A stretch of 11,059 nt of DNA from Planctomycetota bacterium (GCA_020425835.1 JAGQRC010000052.1:1-11059); one strand, 5' to 3'; numbered from the stretch's first letter, positions 1-7,719 are shown. Notes: a model not told the origin generated them from the letters alone. A program made the numbers and translations.

Positions 1-1868
1 TCGAGTCCGGTGTCGGTCCGGCCGATGGCATCGTCGACGGTCCGGCCGACCTCGACATCGGGCTCGATGCCACGACCGTCGTACCGTCGGCCGTCGGGTC
101 GGAACGATGCCATCGTCGACAGTCGAACCGTCAACGCCGAATGAGCCAGAATGATCGACTGGCTCCGACCGCTCCCCCCTCCGCTCCCCGCGCCCATCAA
201 CGTCACCTGCGGGAGCTCCGCGAACGCTCCCAGGAAGATGTCCGTCGCACTGAAGCAGTGCTCGTCCATGAGGACGACGACCGGACGGTCGTATCGCGAC
301 ACGGCGTCGTCTCGCCGGATCACCATGAAGTGCCAGTCGGAGAATCCCTCCTTCGGGAGCTTCCAGTCCGGTCGGAAGCGGGCGAACCGGCGACCCAACG
401 CCGCGCGCTCGGCCTCGGTCCAATGCGACGAGGTCAACGGGTGGAGGAAGCGGTTCTCGAGGTATCCGTCCCGACGAGCGAGCGTTCCCGGAGGTCGACG
501 GAAGGCGGCGACGTTGACGACGAACGGATCTTCGCCGGCCGGTAGGAAGAACGGCAGGAGAAAGCGAAGCGCGTCCCGACTCCCCCCGCCGTTCCCACGA
601 ACGTCGATGATCAGTCCCTTCGTGTCCCCGAGCTCCTGCATCGCTCGTCGGAGCTCCGCGCCCAGGGCGGGGTCCCCCGACATGCTCGGGATCGGGAGGT
701 AGCCGATGTCGCCGTCGAGTCGACGCCAACGGTCACCGATCGTCGGATCGTGGAGCGCGGGACTTCGCCGGATGTCTCGAACGACCGTCGTCGTGGCGCC
801 ACCGGCCGACGCGAGCGTCAACTCGACTCGCGGTGTCGACGCCCGCCCGAGCTCTTGGCGCAGGTACTGGACGAACGGAAGATAGGAGAGCGAGCCGCAG
901 CGAACGAACGCCGGGGAGCCGCGCGCGACGAGCGGTCGCGCTGCATCGAGCCAGCGTTCGATCGAGATCCCGTCGATCGCCACGAGGAACGGATGCGTCG
1001 CATCGATCGGACCGCTGCGGTCGGGGTCGATCGCGACGACACCGTCGGCGGTGTCGACCAGCTCCGCGGGGAGGAAGCCGGGAGGGAGCACCTTCGCCAC
1101 GCCGGAGACGCGACTGTGACCGTCGCCGAACAGCGCCATCAGCTTGCGAAGTTGGATGTGGAAGTCTCGGCGATCGATTCCGGCCCGCTTCGAGCCGCTC
1201 AACCCGGCGCGGATCGTGTCGAGTGCGCGCCGATGGTCGACATCGTTCAGTGTCAGATAGGAGTACTCGTTCTCCAGATGCCACTCCAGCTGGTCGAGGT
1301 CCTCTGCCGCGCGCTCGGCGGAGAGGCGACTCGACTCGGACGCGGCGTCGGCTTCCCAGTAGCGACGGGCCAAGAACTCGAACTCGGAGCGAGGTCGCCC
1401 GTGATCGCGCACCACCCGCCGGACTTCGCCGGGCTCCGGATCGGATCGACCGGGACGCGGCCCCGCTCTGCGAATGCGCTCGCGGTTCGCTCTCGACATC
1501 TCGACGTCCCGGAACTCGCGCGCGCGCCCGGTCCCCGGGTCCTGGAGTCGAAGGGTCACGCGCTCTCCCGGCGGGTGGCCCATGCCGGTCAACACCTCCA
1601 CGAGGTCCTCGCAATAGCGCTTCGCCCAGTCGCTGCCGTACTCCGCCCGGCAACGAGCGAGGATGGCATCGTGGGGATGATCATCGATCGCGAGAACACG
1701 CCACCACGCGCCGCGAAGACGGACCTCGGGCACCTCACCGTGCCATCGGATCATCTCGAACGGCGAAGCCTTCTCGGGCGAGGGGCCCGCGGCCTGGGAG
1801 AACCGAGACGCGACGCCGGGCAGGACGGGCGCCACGACGGCGACGAGGACAACGACAAGACGGCTCAT
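1..1868 (-). CDS. S41-family peptidase (tail-specific protease type), 3' end outside the window
   Basis: The frame is open for 622 codons from the ATG at 1868-1866 to the window edge. The start is fixed by a strong Shine-Dalgarno (AGGAGG, 4-base spacing) and a hydrophobic signal peptide (about residues 3-20), so the enzyme is exported. Visible S41 marks are a DGHS motif (about 248-252, candidate His), IDVRGNGGG (421-429, oxyanion loop), CFSATDIF (538-545, with Ser540 matching the family nucleophile in SAxE/D) and GRGIEPD near 598-604. The loop after the serine reads GAGSGGGSGRS and lacks the Lys of CtpA-type enzymes, so a tricorn-like S41B chemistry is more likely (inference). Two stretches (about 46-125 and 262-365) look PDZ- or substrate-binding-like, each with a V/LAID segment. 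The substrate is unknown. The gene follows the vWA gene after 149 bases and may have its own promoter. The C-terminus is close to complete by family logic, but no stop is seen. Confidence 0.9.
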   Translation of the reverse strand, partial: MSRLVVVLVAVVAPVLPGVASRFSQAAGPSPEKASPFEMIRWHGEVPEVRLRGAWWRVLAIDDHPHDAILARCRAEYGSDWAKRYCEDLVEVLTGMGHPPGERVTLRLQDPGTGRAREFRDVEMSRANRERIRRAGPRPGRSDPEPGEVRRVVRDHGRPRSEFEFLARRYWEADAASESSRLSAERAAEDLDQLEWHLENEYSYLTLNDVDHRRALDTIRAGLSGSKRAGIDRRDFHIQLRKLMALFGDGHSRVSGVAKVLPPGFLPAELVDTADGVVAIDPDRSGPIDATHPFLVAIDGISIERWLDAARPLVARGSPAFVRCGSLSYLPFVQYLRQELGRASTPRVELTLASAGGATTTVVRDIRRSPALHDPTIGDRWRRLDGDIGYLPIPSMSGDPALGAELRRAMQELGDTKGLIIDVRGNGGGSRDALRFLLPFFLPAGEDPFVVNVAAFRRPPGTLARRDGYLENRFLHPLTSSHWTEAERAALGRRFARFRPDWKLPKEGFSDWHFMVIRRDDAVSRYDRPVVVLMDEHCFSATDIFLGAFAELPQVTLMGAGSGGGSGRSQSIILAHSALTVRLSTMASFRPDGRRYDGRGIEPDVEVGRTVDDAIGRTDTGL

Positions 1869-1872
1869 GAAA

Positions 1873-1878
1873 CCTCCT
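1873..1878 (-). promoter_or_regulatory. Shine-Dalgarno of the S41 peptidase gene
   Basis: On the minus strand AGGAGG lies 4 bases upstream of the ATG at 1868-1866. It is the strongest ribosome-binding match in the window and decides the start of this gene. Confidence 0.8.
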
Positions 1879-2017
1879 CGGGGTCACGGCAGTGGGGATG
1901 CCGCCACTCGTCCGGAGGGGTCCGCGGTTCTGACCCGCGTTGGAGGTTGAGCGTCTCCATGGAGGGCGTCCGCGTCGGAGCCCGGAGCCCTCTCGTCTCG
2001 GTCGGTTCGACAACGGA

Positions 2018-4894
2018 CTAACCGTCCTCGTCGAGCTCCTTCTGTGCCTTGCGTTTCGCCTCGAGCAGCCGGTCGGTGAAGCTCTGGGGCTTCTCCGGCG
2101 CGGGCTCCGCGGGTGGCGTGGGCTTCGGTCGCTTGGGCGCACTGGGCTGCGGGGTCGTCTCCGTCTCGCGCGGAACCGCGACTCGCTTCCGACGCCGCTC
2201 CGTCTCGCCCCGGACGCTCTTCTGACGGCCGAGCAGCGCGGACATCGTCTCCGTCGACTCGGTCCGTCGCGGGCCCCGGCGGCCCCGCGCCCAAGCGATG
2301 GCCTTGCGAGCGGGATCGAGCGAGAGCACGACGCGGCGACAGAAGACATCGACGAAGAAGAGCACCAACGCGATCTGAAGGAGTAGATCCCAGACCGCGG
2401 TCCGCTCGCGCGAGACGGGGACGTCGCGGTCGAACGGATCATCGTCGGGACCGAGGACCCGACCGCCGGTCGCAGCGGCGAGCTCTTCGAGCCGCTCCCG
2501 CTGGCTGAAGAGATGTCGGTACTCCGGCGAGTAGGAGACGTTGACTCCGGTCTGATGATGACCCTTCACGCCATCCTCGTACTCGAGCGACAGCAGGTAC
2601 GAGCCGGCGTTGCGCGCGTCGAAGTCCGCCTCGTAACGTCCGGGGCCGACCTGCTGCAGGGTGAGTTCCTGCTCGCTCATCTTCGGATCGAGGAGTCGCC
2701 CCCGGATCTGGAGGCTGTCGACGTAGGATCCCTCGGCATCGATCGCGTCGACGATGATCCGTCCTCGATCCCCCTCGATGGTGCGCTCGACGCGGAACAG
2801 CTCACCGGATCCGCGCTTCGACACGTATCGGACGAGCTGCGCCCAGAACGGCTCGAACCCCGGCCATCCCGTCCAGTCCGATGCCCATCGACCTCCGGAG
2901 TCCGAGGTGAAAGCCGCGGTCCGCGCCAAGCCGTAGCGCCAGTGCGCGAGAATGGGATCGTGATGCGGCTCCAGACTGACGAGCGCGATCTCCGCCGTCG
3001 GTTTCGGCGTGGTGATCACATATCCGTGGAGCGGAGGGAACCCGCCTTCCACGAGTCCGCGAAGGGGTGCCGTCTCCATCGAGATCGCCGGCACGAAGGT
3101 CTCTTCGTTGATGAGATTGCGCCGCACGTGGAGCGCCTCGCGCACGAAGATCCCGGGGAGTTCCTCCGGGTTCGAGACGAAGTAGTAGCGCCCTCCCGTA
3201 TCCTTCGCGAGCTTCTTCATGCGCGCGGTGTCCGCGCTCTCGTTCCCGTGCGGCATGATGCAGACGGTGGTGACCGAGATCTTGGCGTCGATGTAGCCCT
3301 GCACGGTCGGCCCGGTCGGTGCGGTGGGGTCTCCGTCCGAGATGACGATCGCGTGACGCTGCACCGCGTTGGCCTGCTGGAGCGCCTGGAGCGCGAGCCG
3401 CATGCTGGGCTCGAAGGAGGGCATGTCCGCGGGTTGGAGCGCACGGACCGCCGAGGCGATCCTCGCCTTGTCGACCACGGGCTGGAGCGGAACACCCCAC
3501 TTGTCGCTCCCCATGCCGTCCCAGAAGAGAACCCCGACGAAGTCATCCGGAGTGAGCATCTCGATCGCACGGATCGCGATCCGCTTCGCCCACATGTTGC
3601 CGTCGGGGAACTCGCAGGTGTGCAGGATCATCACCAGGGCCCCGTTGGGGATGGTCTTCCGCTGCTTCACCTCCATCTCCACGGGCAACAAGTTCTCGAT
3701 CGGAGAGCCGCGGTACCCGCCGGCGCCGAAGGCGTCCGGGCCGCCGACCATGATCAGACCGACGCCGAGGTTCTTCACGACGCCGTGGATGAGCCGCATC
3801 GTCTCGACGCCGAGCTGGTAGGCCGCGACGTTCGCCAAGATGATGCAGTCGTAGAAGAAGTACTCCTCCGGGTCGGTGGGGACCTCTGCGGGTGGGACGA
3901 TCTCCAGCGCGATGCGCGAGCCCCGCAGCGCGTCGATCAGCGGTTGGTGCTCCGCCGCGACACCGACGAACAGAACTCGGGACTCCCCGCGGATCACCGT
4001 CGTCCCGTAGGCGACGTTGTTCTTGACGAGCGTGTCGACGGAGGAATCCGTAGGAGTGAACAGTCGCGCTTCGTATCGGTACCGACCCGCCTCCTCGTGG
4101 ACGACCGGGAACTCCAGCCGCATCTTGCCCGGCTCGAGTTGGACCTCCCGCTCCGCGATGCGCTGATCGTTCTCGTAGAGCTGCACCCGGGCCGGCGTCG
4201 CCACTTCCGAGTGGACCACGACGGAGACGACGTAGGGTTCCTCCGGATGGACCTCCGCGGGGACGCCGAGATGGTCGAGGAGGATCTCCTCGGTGTACGA
4301 GAAGTCGATCGGCCAGACGTCGACGACGATCCCCGACGTCGCGAGGTTCTTCGCAGCGAGGATCTCGTCCCCGACGTTCGCGTTGCCGTCGGAGACGACG
4401 ACGACTCGTTTGCCACCGGTCACGTCGGGGCCGCTGAGGGCGGCCTGCGCGAGCTGGAGCGCGCCCGCGGTATTGGTCGCGTCGCGATCGATCACGCTCT
4501 CGATGTGCGCGACCTCGATCTTCGGCGCGGCGGCGCGCTCGATACCGGCATCGCGACCGTAGACGATCAGCCCCGCTCGCTCGTCGCGATCGAGGTGGGC
4601 GGTTCGATCGACGAGATCCTGGAGGATGCGATCGGTACGGGAGCTCGGCACCGAAGCGGAACGATCGACGAGGAAGAACACGGTGAGTCCGCGCCCGATC
4701 AGCGACAGCTTCGTGTCGGCGAGCCCGAGGATCAGGATGCCGACGATGAACGCGCGGAGGCCGAGCGAGAAACGGCTCCAACCGCGCGACTGCCCCGCCA
4801 GACTGTGGCGGGCGATGAAGACCAACCACGCGAAGGCCGGGATCGCCGCCAGGAGCCACAGGGGTCGAGTGAACTCGAAGGGGAAGTACTGCAC
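2018..4894 (-). CDS. vWA / glutamine amidotransferase-like membrane protein (BatA-like N-terminus)
   Basis: This 958-residue protein has two N-terminal membrane helices (about 12-28 and 44-60), as in BatA-type proteins. A first vWA domain (about 72-198) has an intact MIDAS start, DRSAS at 77-81, and SDG at 168-170. A beta-rich region follows (200-300), then a GATase1-like segment (about 305-405, VGGPDAFGAGGY) without a nucleophile cysteine. A second vWA-like domain (about 418-580) has HTCEF where DxSxS is expected, so it probably binds no metal through this motif. A conserved-looking block (653-692, YGLARTAAFTSD to FWAQLVRYVSK) precedes a third helix (about 834-856) and a Pro-rich, charged tail of about 100 residues. 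The start is GTG, 9 bases after the NHL gene stop; GGGGAAGG ends 12 bases upstream, a somewhat long spacing. The stop is TAG. The family is known in planctomycete vWA/MoxR-type loci, and its exact role is unknown. It is probably a membrane scaffold acting with the upstream genes. Confidence 0.9.
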   Translation of the reverse strand: MQYFPFEFTRPLWLLAAIPAFAWLVFIARHSLAGQSRGWSRFSLGLRAFIVGILILGLADTKLSLIGRGLTVFFLVDRSASVPSSRTDRILQDLVDRTAHLDRDERAGLIVYGRDAGIERAAAPKIEVAHIESVIDRDATNTAGALQLAQAALSGPDVTGGKRVVVVSDGNANVGDEILAAKNLATSGIVVDVWPIDFSYTEEILLDHLGVPAEVHPEEPYVVSVVVHSEVATPARVQLYENDQRIAEREVQLEPGKMRLEFPVVHEEAGRYRYEARLFTPTDSSVDTLVKNNVAYGTTVIRGESRVLFVGVAAEHQPLIDALRGSRIALEIVPPAEVPTDPEEYFFYDCIILANVAAYQLGVETMRLIHGVVKNLGVGLIMVGGPDAFGAGGYRGSPIENLLPVEMEVKQRKTIPNGALVMILHTCEFPDGNMWAKRIAIRAIEMLTPDDFVGVLFWDGMGSDKWGVPLQPVVDKARIASAVRALQPADMPSFEPSMRLALQALQQANAVQRHAIVISDGDPTAPTGPTVQGYIDAKISVTTVCIMPHGNESADTARMKKLAKDTGGRYYFVSNPEELPGIFVREALHVRRNLINEETFVPAISMETAPLRGLVEGGFPPLHGYVITTPKPTAEIALVSLEPHHDPILAHWRYGLARTAAFTSDSGGRWASDWTGWPGFEPFWAQLVRYVSKRGSGELFRVERTIEGDRGRIIVDAIDAEGSYVDSLQIRGRLLDPKMSEQELTLQQVGPGRYEADFDARNAGSYLLSLEYEDGVKGHHQTGVNVSYSPEYRHLFSQRERLEELAAATGGRVLGPDDDPFDRDVPVSRERTAVWDLLLQIALVLFFVDVFCRRVVLSLDPARKAIAWARGRRGPRRTESTETMSALLGRQKSVRGETERRRKRVAVPRETETTPQPSAPKRPKPTPPAEPAPEKPQSFTDRLLEAKRKAQKELDEDG

Positions 4895-4903
4895 GTCGAG
4901 CGG

Positions 4904-5965
4904 TCACCTTCCCCAGCGGAAGCGTTGGACGCGGTGGTTGTTCGTGTCGGCGACGACGACGAGATCCGCATCGGGTCGAGGGAGGACCGCGATCCCGCGC
5001 GGTGTCGCGAACTCGCCGGGCGCCCGCCCCGGCGCCCCCATCGCATCGAGGAAGTGCCCCTCCGCATCGAATCGCTGAACGCGGTTGCCCCGGAACTCGA
5101 CGACGTAGAGACAGTCTTCGCTCCCGGTGGCGATGTCGAACGGGTAGAGGAACTGGCCCGGCTCGCTCCCCGCCGTTCCGAAGCTGCCCTTCGCCTCACC
5201 GGACGCGGTGAACCTCAGGATCCGGTGATGGCCGCAGTCGACGACGAAGACATCGCCGCCGGTCCCGATCGTCACTCCTTCGGGTCGGATGAAATCGAAC
5301 TCGCCGTCGCCCTTCCTCCCGAACGACCCGAGATACGCGCCGTCGCGGTCGAAGTGGAAGACTCGGTCGGAGGCGCCGTAGTCCGCGACGTACAGCGCGC
5401 CGTCGGCTCCGGCGGCCACTCCTCGAACGAGCGCGAGTCCCGATGTCTCTCCCGGCGGAATCCAGCCGTCGAGCATGATACGGAGGAGCGGCCCGTTCGG
5501 GTCGTACTCGAGGAGCCGCGCGTAGTGGGTGTCGCCGACGACCAGCGTCCCGCTCGGGGTCAGGGTCAGGTCGATCGGCTGGCCCGCGCTCCACTGGGGG
5601 AGCTGCCATGCCGCGATGACCTCCCCCTCCCGGTCGAAGCGTTGAACGCGACCCGTGCGATCGATGACGACGCAGCTCTCATCGGGGAGCAGCTCGATAC
5701 CTCGCGGTTGATGGAGCGCGCCGACGCCGCGACCGGGACCGCCGAAGCAGCGCAGTTCCCGAATCGTCGCGCTGCCGTGGCCGCCGGTCGGCGTGCAGCC
5801 GACCAGGATGACGGCACCGCTCGACAGCGCGATGCCTCCGAGAAGCACCGCAACGCGGAAGAGCGGTTGGAAACCGATCGCCGAGCCGGCTGGAAGTGAG
5901 ACCCCACGAAGTGAACTCCGTCGCGAGACGCGACGACGTTCGCTCCGATCGAGCGATGACTCCAT
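4904..5965 (-). CDS. NHL-repeat six-bladed beta-propeller lipoprotein
   Basis: This 353-residue protein has an Arg-rich N-terminus, a hydrophobic stretch (about 37-56) and a lipobox LVGC with Cys57 as the lipidated residue, so it should be anchored outside the cytoplasmic membrane. Six NHL-type repeats fill the rest, each with a pattern like RP(E/R)G(I/V) - DG - (L/V)(Y/F)V(A/V)D - NHRVQRF. The last ends only three residues before the stop, so the propeller closes at the C-terminus. NHL propellers bind proteins, RNA or ligands, and no catalytic motif is visible. The start chosen is the ATG at 5965-5963, which overlaps the stop of the upstream frame as TGATG, with GGGGA 5 bases before it. This implies translational coupling. 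A GTG one codon earlier (5968) is also possible. The n-region of about 35 residues is long for a lipoprotein signal, but no better internal start exists. Confidence 0.9.
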   Translation of the reverse strand: MESSLDRSERRRVSRRSSLRGVSLPAGSAIGFQPLFRVAVLLGGIALSSGAVILVGCTPTGGHGSATIRELRCFGGPGRGVGALHQPRGIELLPDESCVVIDRTGRVQRFDREGEVIAAWQLPQWSAGQPIDLTLTPSGTLVVGDTHYARLLEYDPNGPLLRIMLDGWIPPGETSGLALVRGVAAGADGALYVADYGASDRVFHFDRDGAYLGSFGRKGDGEFDFIRPEGVTIGTGGDVFVVDCGHHRILRFTASGEAKGSFGTAGSEPGQFLYPFDIATGSEDCLYVVEFRGNRVQRFDAEGHFLDAMGAPGRAPGEFATPRGIAVLPRPDADLVVVADTNNHRVQRFRWGR

Positions 5966-6288
5966 CACTGTCCCCGCAGGCGCTCGAAGTACCTCTTGGG
6001 CAGTTCTCGATACTCGGCGGGGTATCGCTCCTGCTCGAGCGACTCCTCGGCGTAGCGGCTCCCCGTCAGGATCAACTCCTGCAGTTCGATCTGGCTCTCG
6101 CCGCGCGGCGCCTCACCCTTCTCGAGGTAGCTCCCGACCATTCGTCCCTTGTGCATCGCGCCGCGCAACGTCTCCTGCTTGTGACGCGTGTCCTGCTCCG
6201 GGGATTCCCCGGGCGTTGCCCCGCCCTCACCGCGCGGCCCGGTGCCTTGGCCGCGCGAGAGCCGCCGTCCCCACGGGCCCTGTCCCAT
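5965..6288 (-). CDS. C-terminal domain of the coiled-coil membrane protein, separated by two in-frame TGA codons
   Basis: The 107 codons from the ATG at 6288-6286 are in the same frame as the coiled-coil gene upstream. The open segment itself begins at 6324, directly after the second TGA. It opens with a Gly/Gln/His-rich stretch (GHGHGQGMGQG), continues with a charged region containing a helical part (QETLRGAMHKGRMVGSYLEK), and ends in YPAEYRELPKRYFERLRGQ. From memory of the family, planctomycete coiled-coil/DUF4175-like proteins end in a comparable (R/K)xYFxxLR segment after a Gly-rich linker, so this looks like their C-terminal domain. Codon use is ordinary for the window. The ATG has no spaced Shine-Dalgarno: AAGGG directly abuts it, and the region upstream is hairpin-forming. 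Translation therefore probably depends on readthrough or coupling. The stop overlaps the NHL start. It could also be a decaying fragment. Confidence 0.65.
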   Translation of the reverse strand: MGQGPWGRRLSRGQGTGPRGEGGATPGESPEQDTRHKQETLRGAMHKGRMVGSYLEKGEAPRGESQIELQELILTGSRYAEESLEQERYPAEYRELPKRYFERLRGQ

Positions 6289-6292
6289 CCCT

Positions 6293-6334
6293 TGGCCATG
6301 ACCATGGCCAGAGCCGGCACCCTGTCAGGTGCCG
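6293..6334 (-). promoter_or_regulatory. Two adjacent RNA hairpins downstream of the first in-frame TGA
   Basis: Hairpin A is a perfect 7-bp stem CGGCACC/GGTGCCG (6315-6334), with loop TGACAG holding the second TGA. It begins 17 bases after the first TGA. Four bases later hairpin B is the dyad TGGCCATG-gt-CATGGCCA (6293-6310), which folds as a 7-bp stem with a 4-base loop. No U-tract follows, so it is not an intrinsic terminator. A structure just 3' of a leaky stop can favour readthrough; that this happens here is only an inference. Confidence 0.5.
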
Positions 6335-6363
6335 CCCTTTCCCTGACCCTGTCACGTGCCGCC
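6319..6363 (-). repeat. Direct repeat carrying the two in-frame TGA codons
   Basis: An 18-base sequence, GGCGGCAC(G/C)TGACAGGGT on the minus strand, occurs at 6346-6363 and again at 6319-6336 with one mismatch. The offset of 27 bases is exactly nine codons. Each copy holds one TGA (6354-6352 and 6327-6325) in the frame of the coiled-coil gene. The codons between the stops read QGQGKGGT. A short in-frame duplication may have copied the stop. Confidence 0.85.
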
Positions 6364-7707
6364 GTTCTTGCACAACTCGCAGGGCTCGGGCCACTCCTGC
6401 GGCAACGACGCCAACTCGTTCTCGGTGAGTTCGATCTCGGAGAGCGTCTGGTCGAGGAGATCTCGCTCCCGCATCAGTCGTTCGAGCTGATCGAGCTGCG
6501 ACGCCGTCGATTCCATCGCCTTGGCCAGATCCTTCGGGTCCATCTTCGCGAGGTCGGCTGCGGCTTTCGACAACTCCTCGGACTGCGGCAGACCGTCGAG
6601 CTTCTTCAGGAGCGCATTCAGATCCTTGGAGAGCTTCGACAGCTCATCCTTGTCGCCGCTCTTCTGCGCTTCCGAGATCTTGTCCGCGAGCTTCTTCATG
6701 GCCTGGCTCGCCGACGAGAGGTCCCCCTTCTGGAGCGCGGACTGCATGTCCTTCGCCTCTTGGCTCTCGAGCTTCTGCGCGGAAGACTGGATCTGCTCGA
6801 GCATTCGGTCGAGCGACTTCATCTCTTCGCGCTCGCGAAGCTCCTGGGCCTCGCGTCGGAGCTCATCCATCTTGGCGAGCTCGCGACGCTGGGGATCCTG
6901 CTTCGCAGGTGGTCGCTTCTCCGCTTCGGTCCGTTGCTCCTCCGGTTGGGACATCTTCTGGAGCAACTTCTCCGTCCGAGGATCGACCTTCGCGCGCTTC
7001 GCCTTCTCGACGATCTCCTCGAGCCGCTTGCGCTGCCGTTCGCGCGCCTCTCGTACGCGCTTCTCCTCCTTGGCGACCTGGGCGCGCTCCTGCTCCGCAC
7101 CGAGCAGGTCGAACTGTGGGAGAAGGGAGGCGGCGCCGACGGCGAAGAGCAGACCGACCGCGACGAAGAGCGCTCGCGGTCGTCGGAACGGAATCCCACT
7201 CCGGAGATCGACACGGGCCGCAGCCTCATCACCATCGCGATAGAGGGCCGCCGTCGCGAGCGGATCGGCGTGCGCGGCGGGCCCACCACCGGCGATCGAT
7301 CGCTCGAGGAAGACGATGCTCGAGAGACGCTCCGCGAGATCGACCTGGTTCTCGATGGCGAGCGCGGTCGCGACCGGATCCGACGATCGCAATGCGGCGG
7401 CGAGCGCCGCACCGAGGAGCGCGCACCCGAGCCCGATCGCCGCCACGCATTCGGCAGTGCGAACGAGGTCCCAGCCGGGCCAGACAAGCTTCCAGGTGAT
7501 GACGACGCCGAGGGCGCCGAGCGCGGCGACGGAGAGTCCCCAGAGGAAACCGTTCAGAGCGGCGTGCCGACGTCGTCGCAGCGCCGCTCGACGCAACAAC
7601 GTCGCGAGACGGGGAGCCGCCGTGCGCCAGTCGGCGATGTCGCGCGCCATCGCGAAGGGGGCATCGGCAGATGAATCGGGTTCGGCGGACAGGCCGGATG
7701 GGGGCAC
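6352..7707 (-). CDS. Coiled-coil membrane protein, DUF4175-like
   Basis: This 451-residue product starts at GTG, with GAGGAG 6 bases upstream. It has three predicted membrane helices (about 53-71, 86-106 and 177-196). Between helices two and three lies a segment (IENQVDLAERLSSIVFLE, about 118-135) typical of DUF4175-like proteins. Residues 203-430 are a long Lys/Glu/Arg-rich coiled coil (repeated KKL, ELSKL and QLERL patterns), probably outside the membrane. The product ends in EPCELCKNGGT. The frame then meets TGA, eight Gly/Gln-rich codons, a second TGA, and 128 further codons in frame that look like the missing C-terminus. It is the first gene of a four-frame operon with the NHL lipoprotein and the vWA protein, downstream of a candidate promoter. 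No enzymatic motif is visible. A scaffold or complex-organising role is an inference. Confidence 0.85.
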   Translation of the reverse strand: MPPSGLSAEPDSSADAPFAMARDIADWRTAAPRLATLLRRAALRRRRHAALNGFLWGLSVAALGALGVVITWKLVWPGWDLVRTAECVAAIGLGCALLGAALAAALRSSDPVATALAIENQVDLAERLSSIVFLERSIAGGGPAAHADPLATAALYRDGDEAAARVDLRSGIPFRRPRALFVAVGLLFAVGAASLLPQFDLLGAEQERAQVAKEEKRVREARERQRKRLEEIVEKAKRAKVDPRTEKLLQKMSQPEEQRTEAEKRPPAKQDPQRRELAKMDELRREAQELREREEMKSLDRMLEQIQSSAQKLESQEAKDMQSALQKGDLSSASQAMKKLADKISEAQKSGDKDELSKLSKDLNALLKKLDGLPQSEELSKAAADLAKMDPKDLAKAMESTASQLDQLERLMRERDLLDQTLSEIELTENELASLPQEWPEPCELCKNGGT

Positions 7708-7713
7708 CGCCCA

Positions 7714-7719
7714 CTCCTC
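7714..7719 (-). promoter_or_regulatory. Shine-Dalgarno fixing the GTG start of the coiled-coil gene
   Basis: GAGGAG lies 6 bases upstream of the GTG at 7707-7705, with optimal spacing. This favours GTG over the later in-frame ATG (codon 20), which has no comparable site. Confidence 0.7.

Noticed and set aside
14..120. Short repeats near the 3' end of the S41 gene (CGGTCCGGCCGA at 14-25 and 38-49; a 16-base near match at 23-38 and 105-120)
   Set aside because: They are short, GC-rich and in different codon phases. They may be simple coding bias; the sequence beyond the window edge would be needed to see a repeat array.
1869..2017. Terminator or promoter in the gap between the vWA and S41 genes
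   Set aside because: Only weak 5-bp stems without a T-run and no convincing -35/-10 pair were found.
750..2021. Plus- and minus-strand open frames of 300-420 codons over the S41 gene
   Set aside because: They are Arg/Ser/Gly/Pro-rich alternative frames, while the S41 motifs fall in a single continuous minus-strand frame to the window edge.
2513..5899. A plus-strand open frame of 1128 codons crossing the vWA and NHL genes
   Set aside because: It runs antisense to two well-supported genes and is rich in Asp, Arg, Glu and Val without domains or membrane segments, as expected opposite GC-biased codons.
6325..6354. Reassignment of TGA to glycine or another amino acid across the genome
   Set aside because: Five other genes or frames here end sensibly at TGA (NHL, the C-terminal fragment, DUF5685, cytochrome c, CarboxypepD_reg), so TGA works as a stop.
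5896..7674. A plus-strand open frame of 592 codons, partly Leu-rich
   Set aside because: It mirrors the Lys/Glu coiled coil on the other strand. The Leu/Arg repeats are the complement of charged codons, and no start signal or domain is seen.
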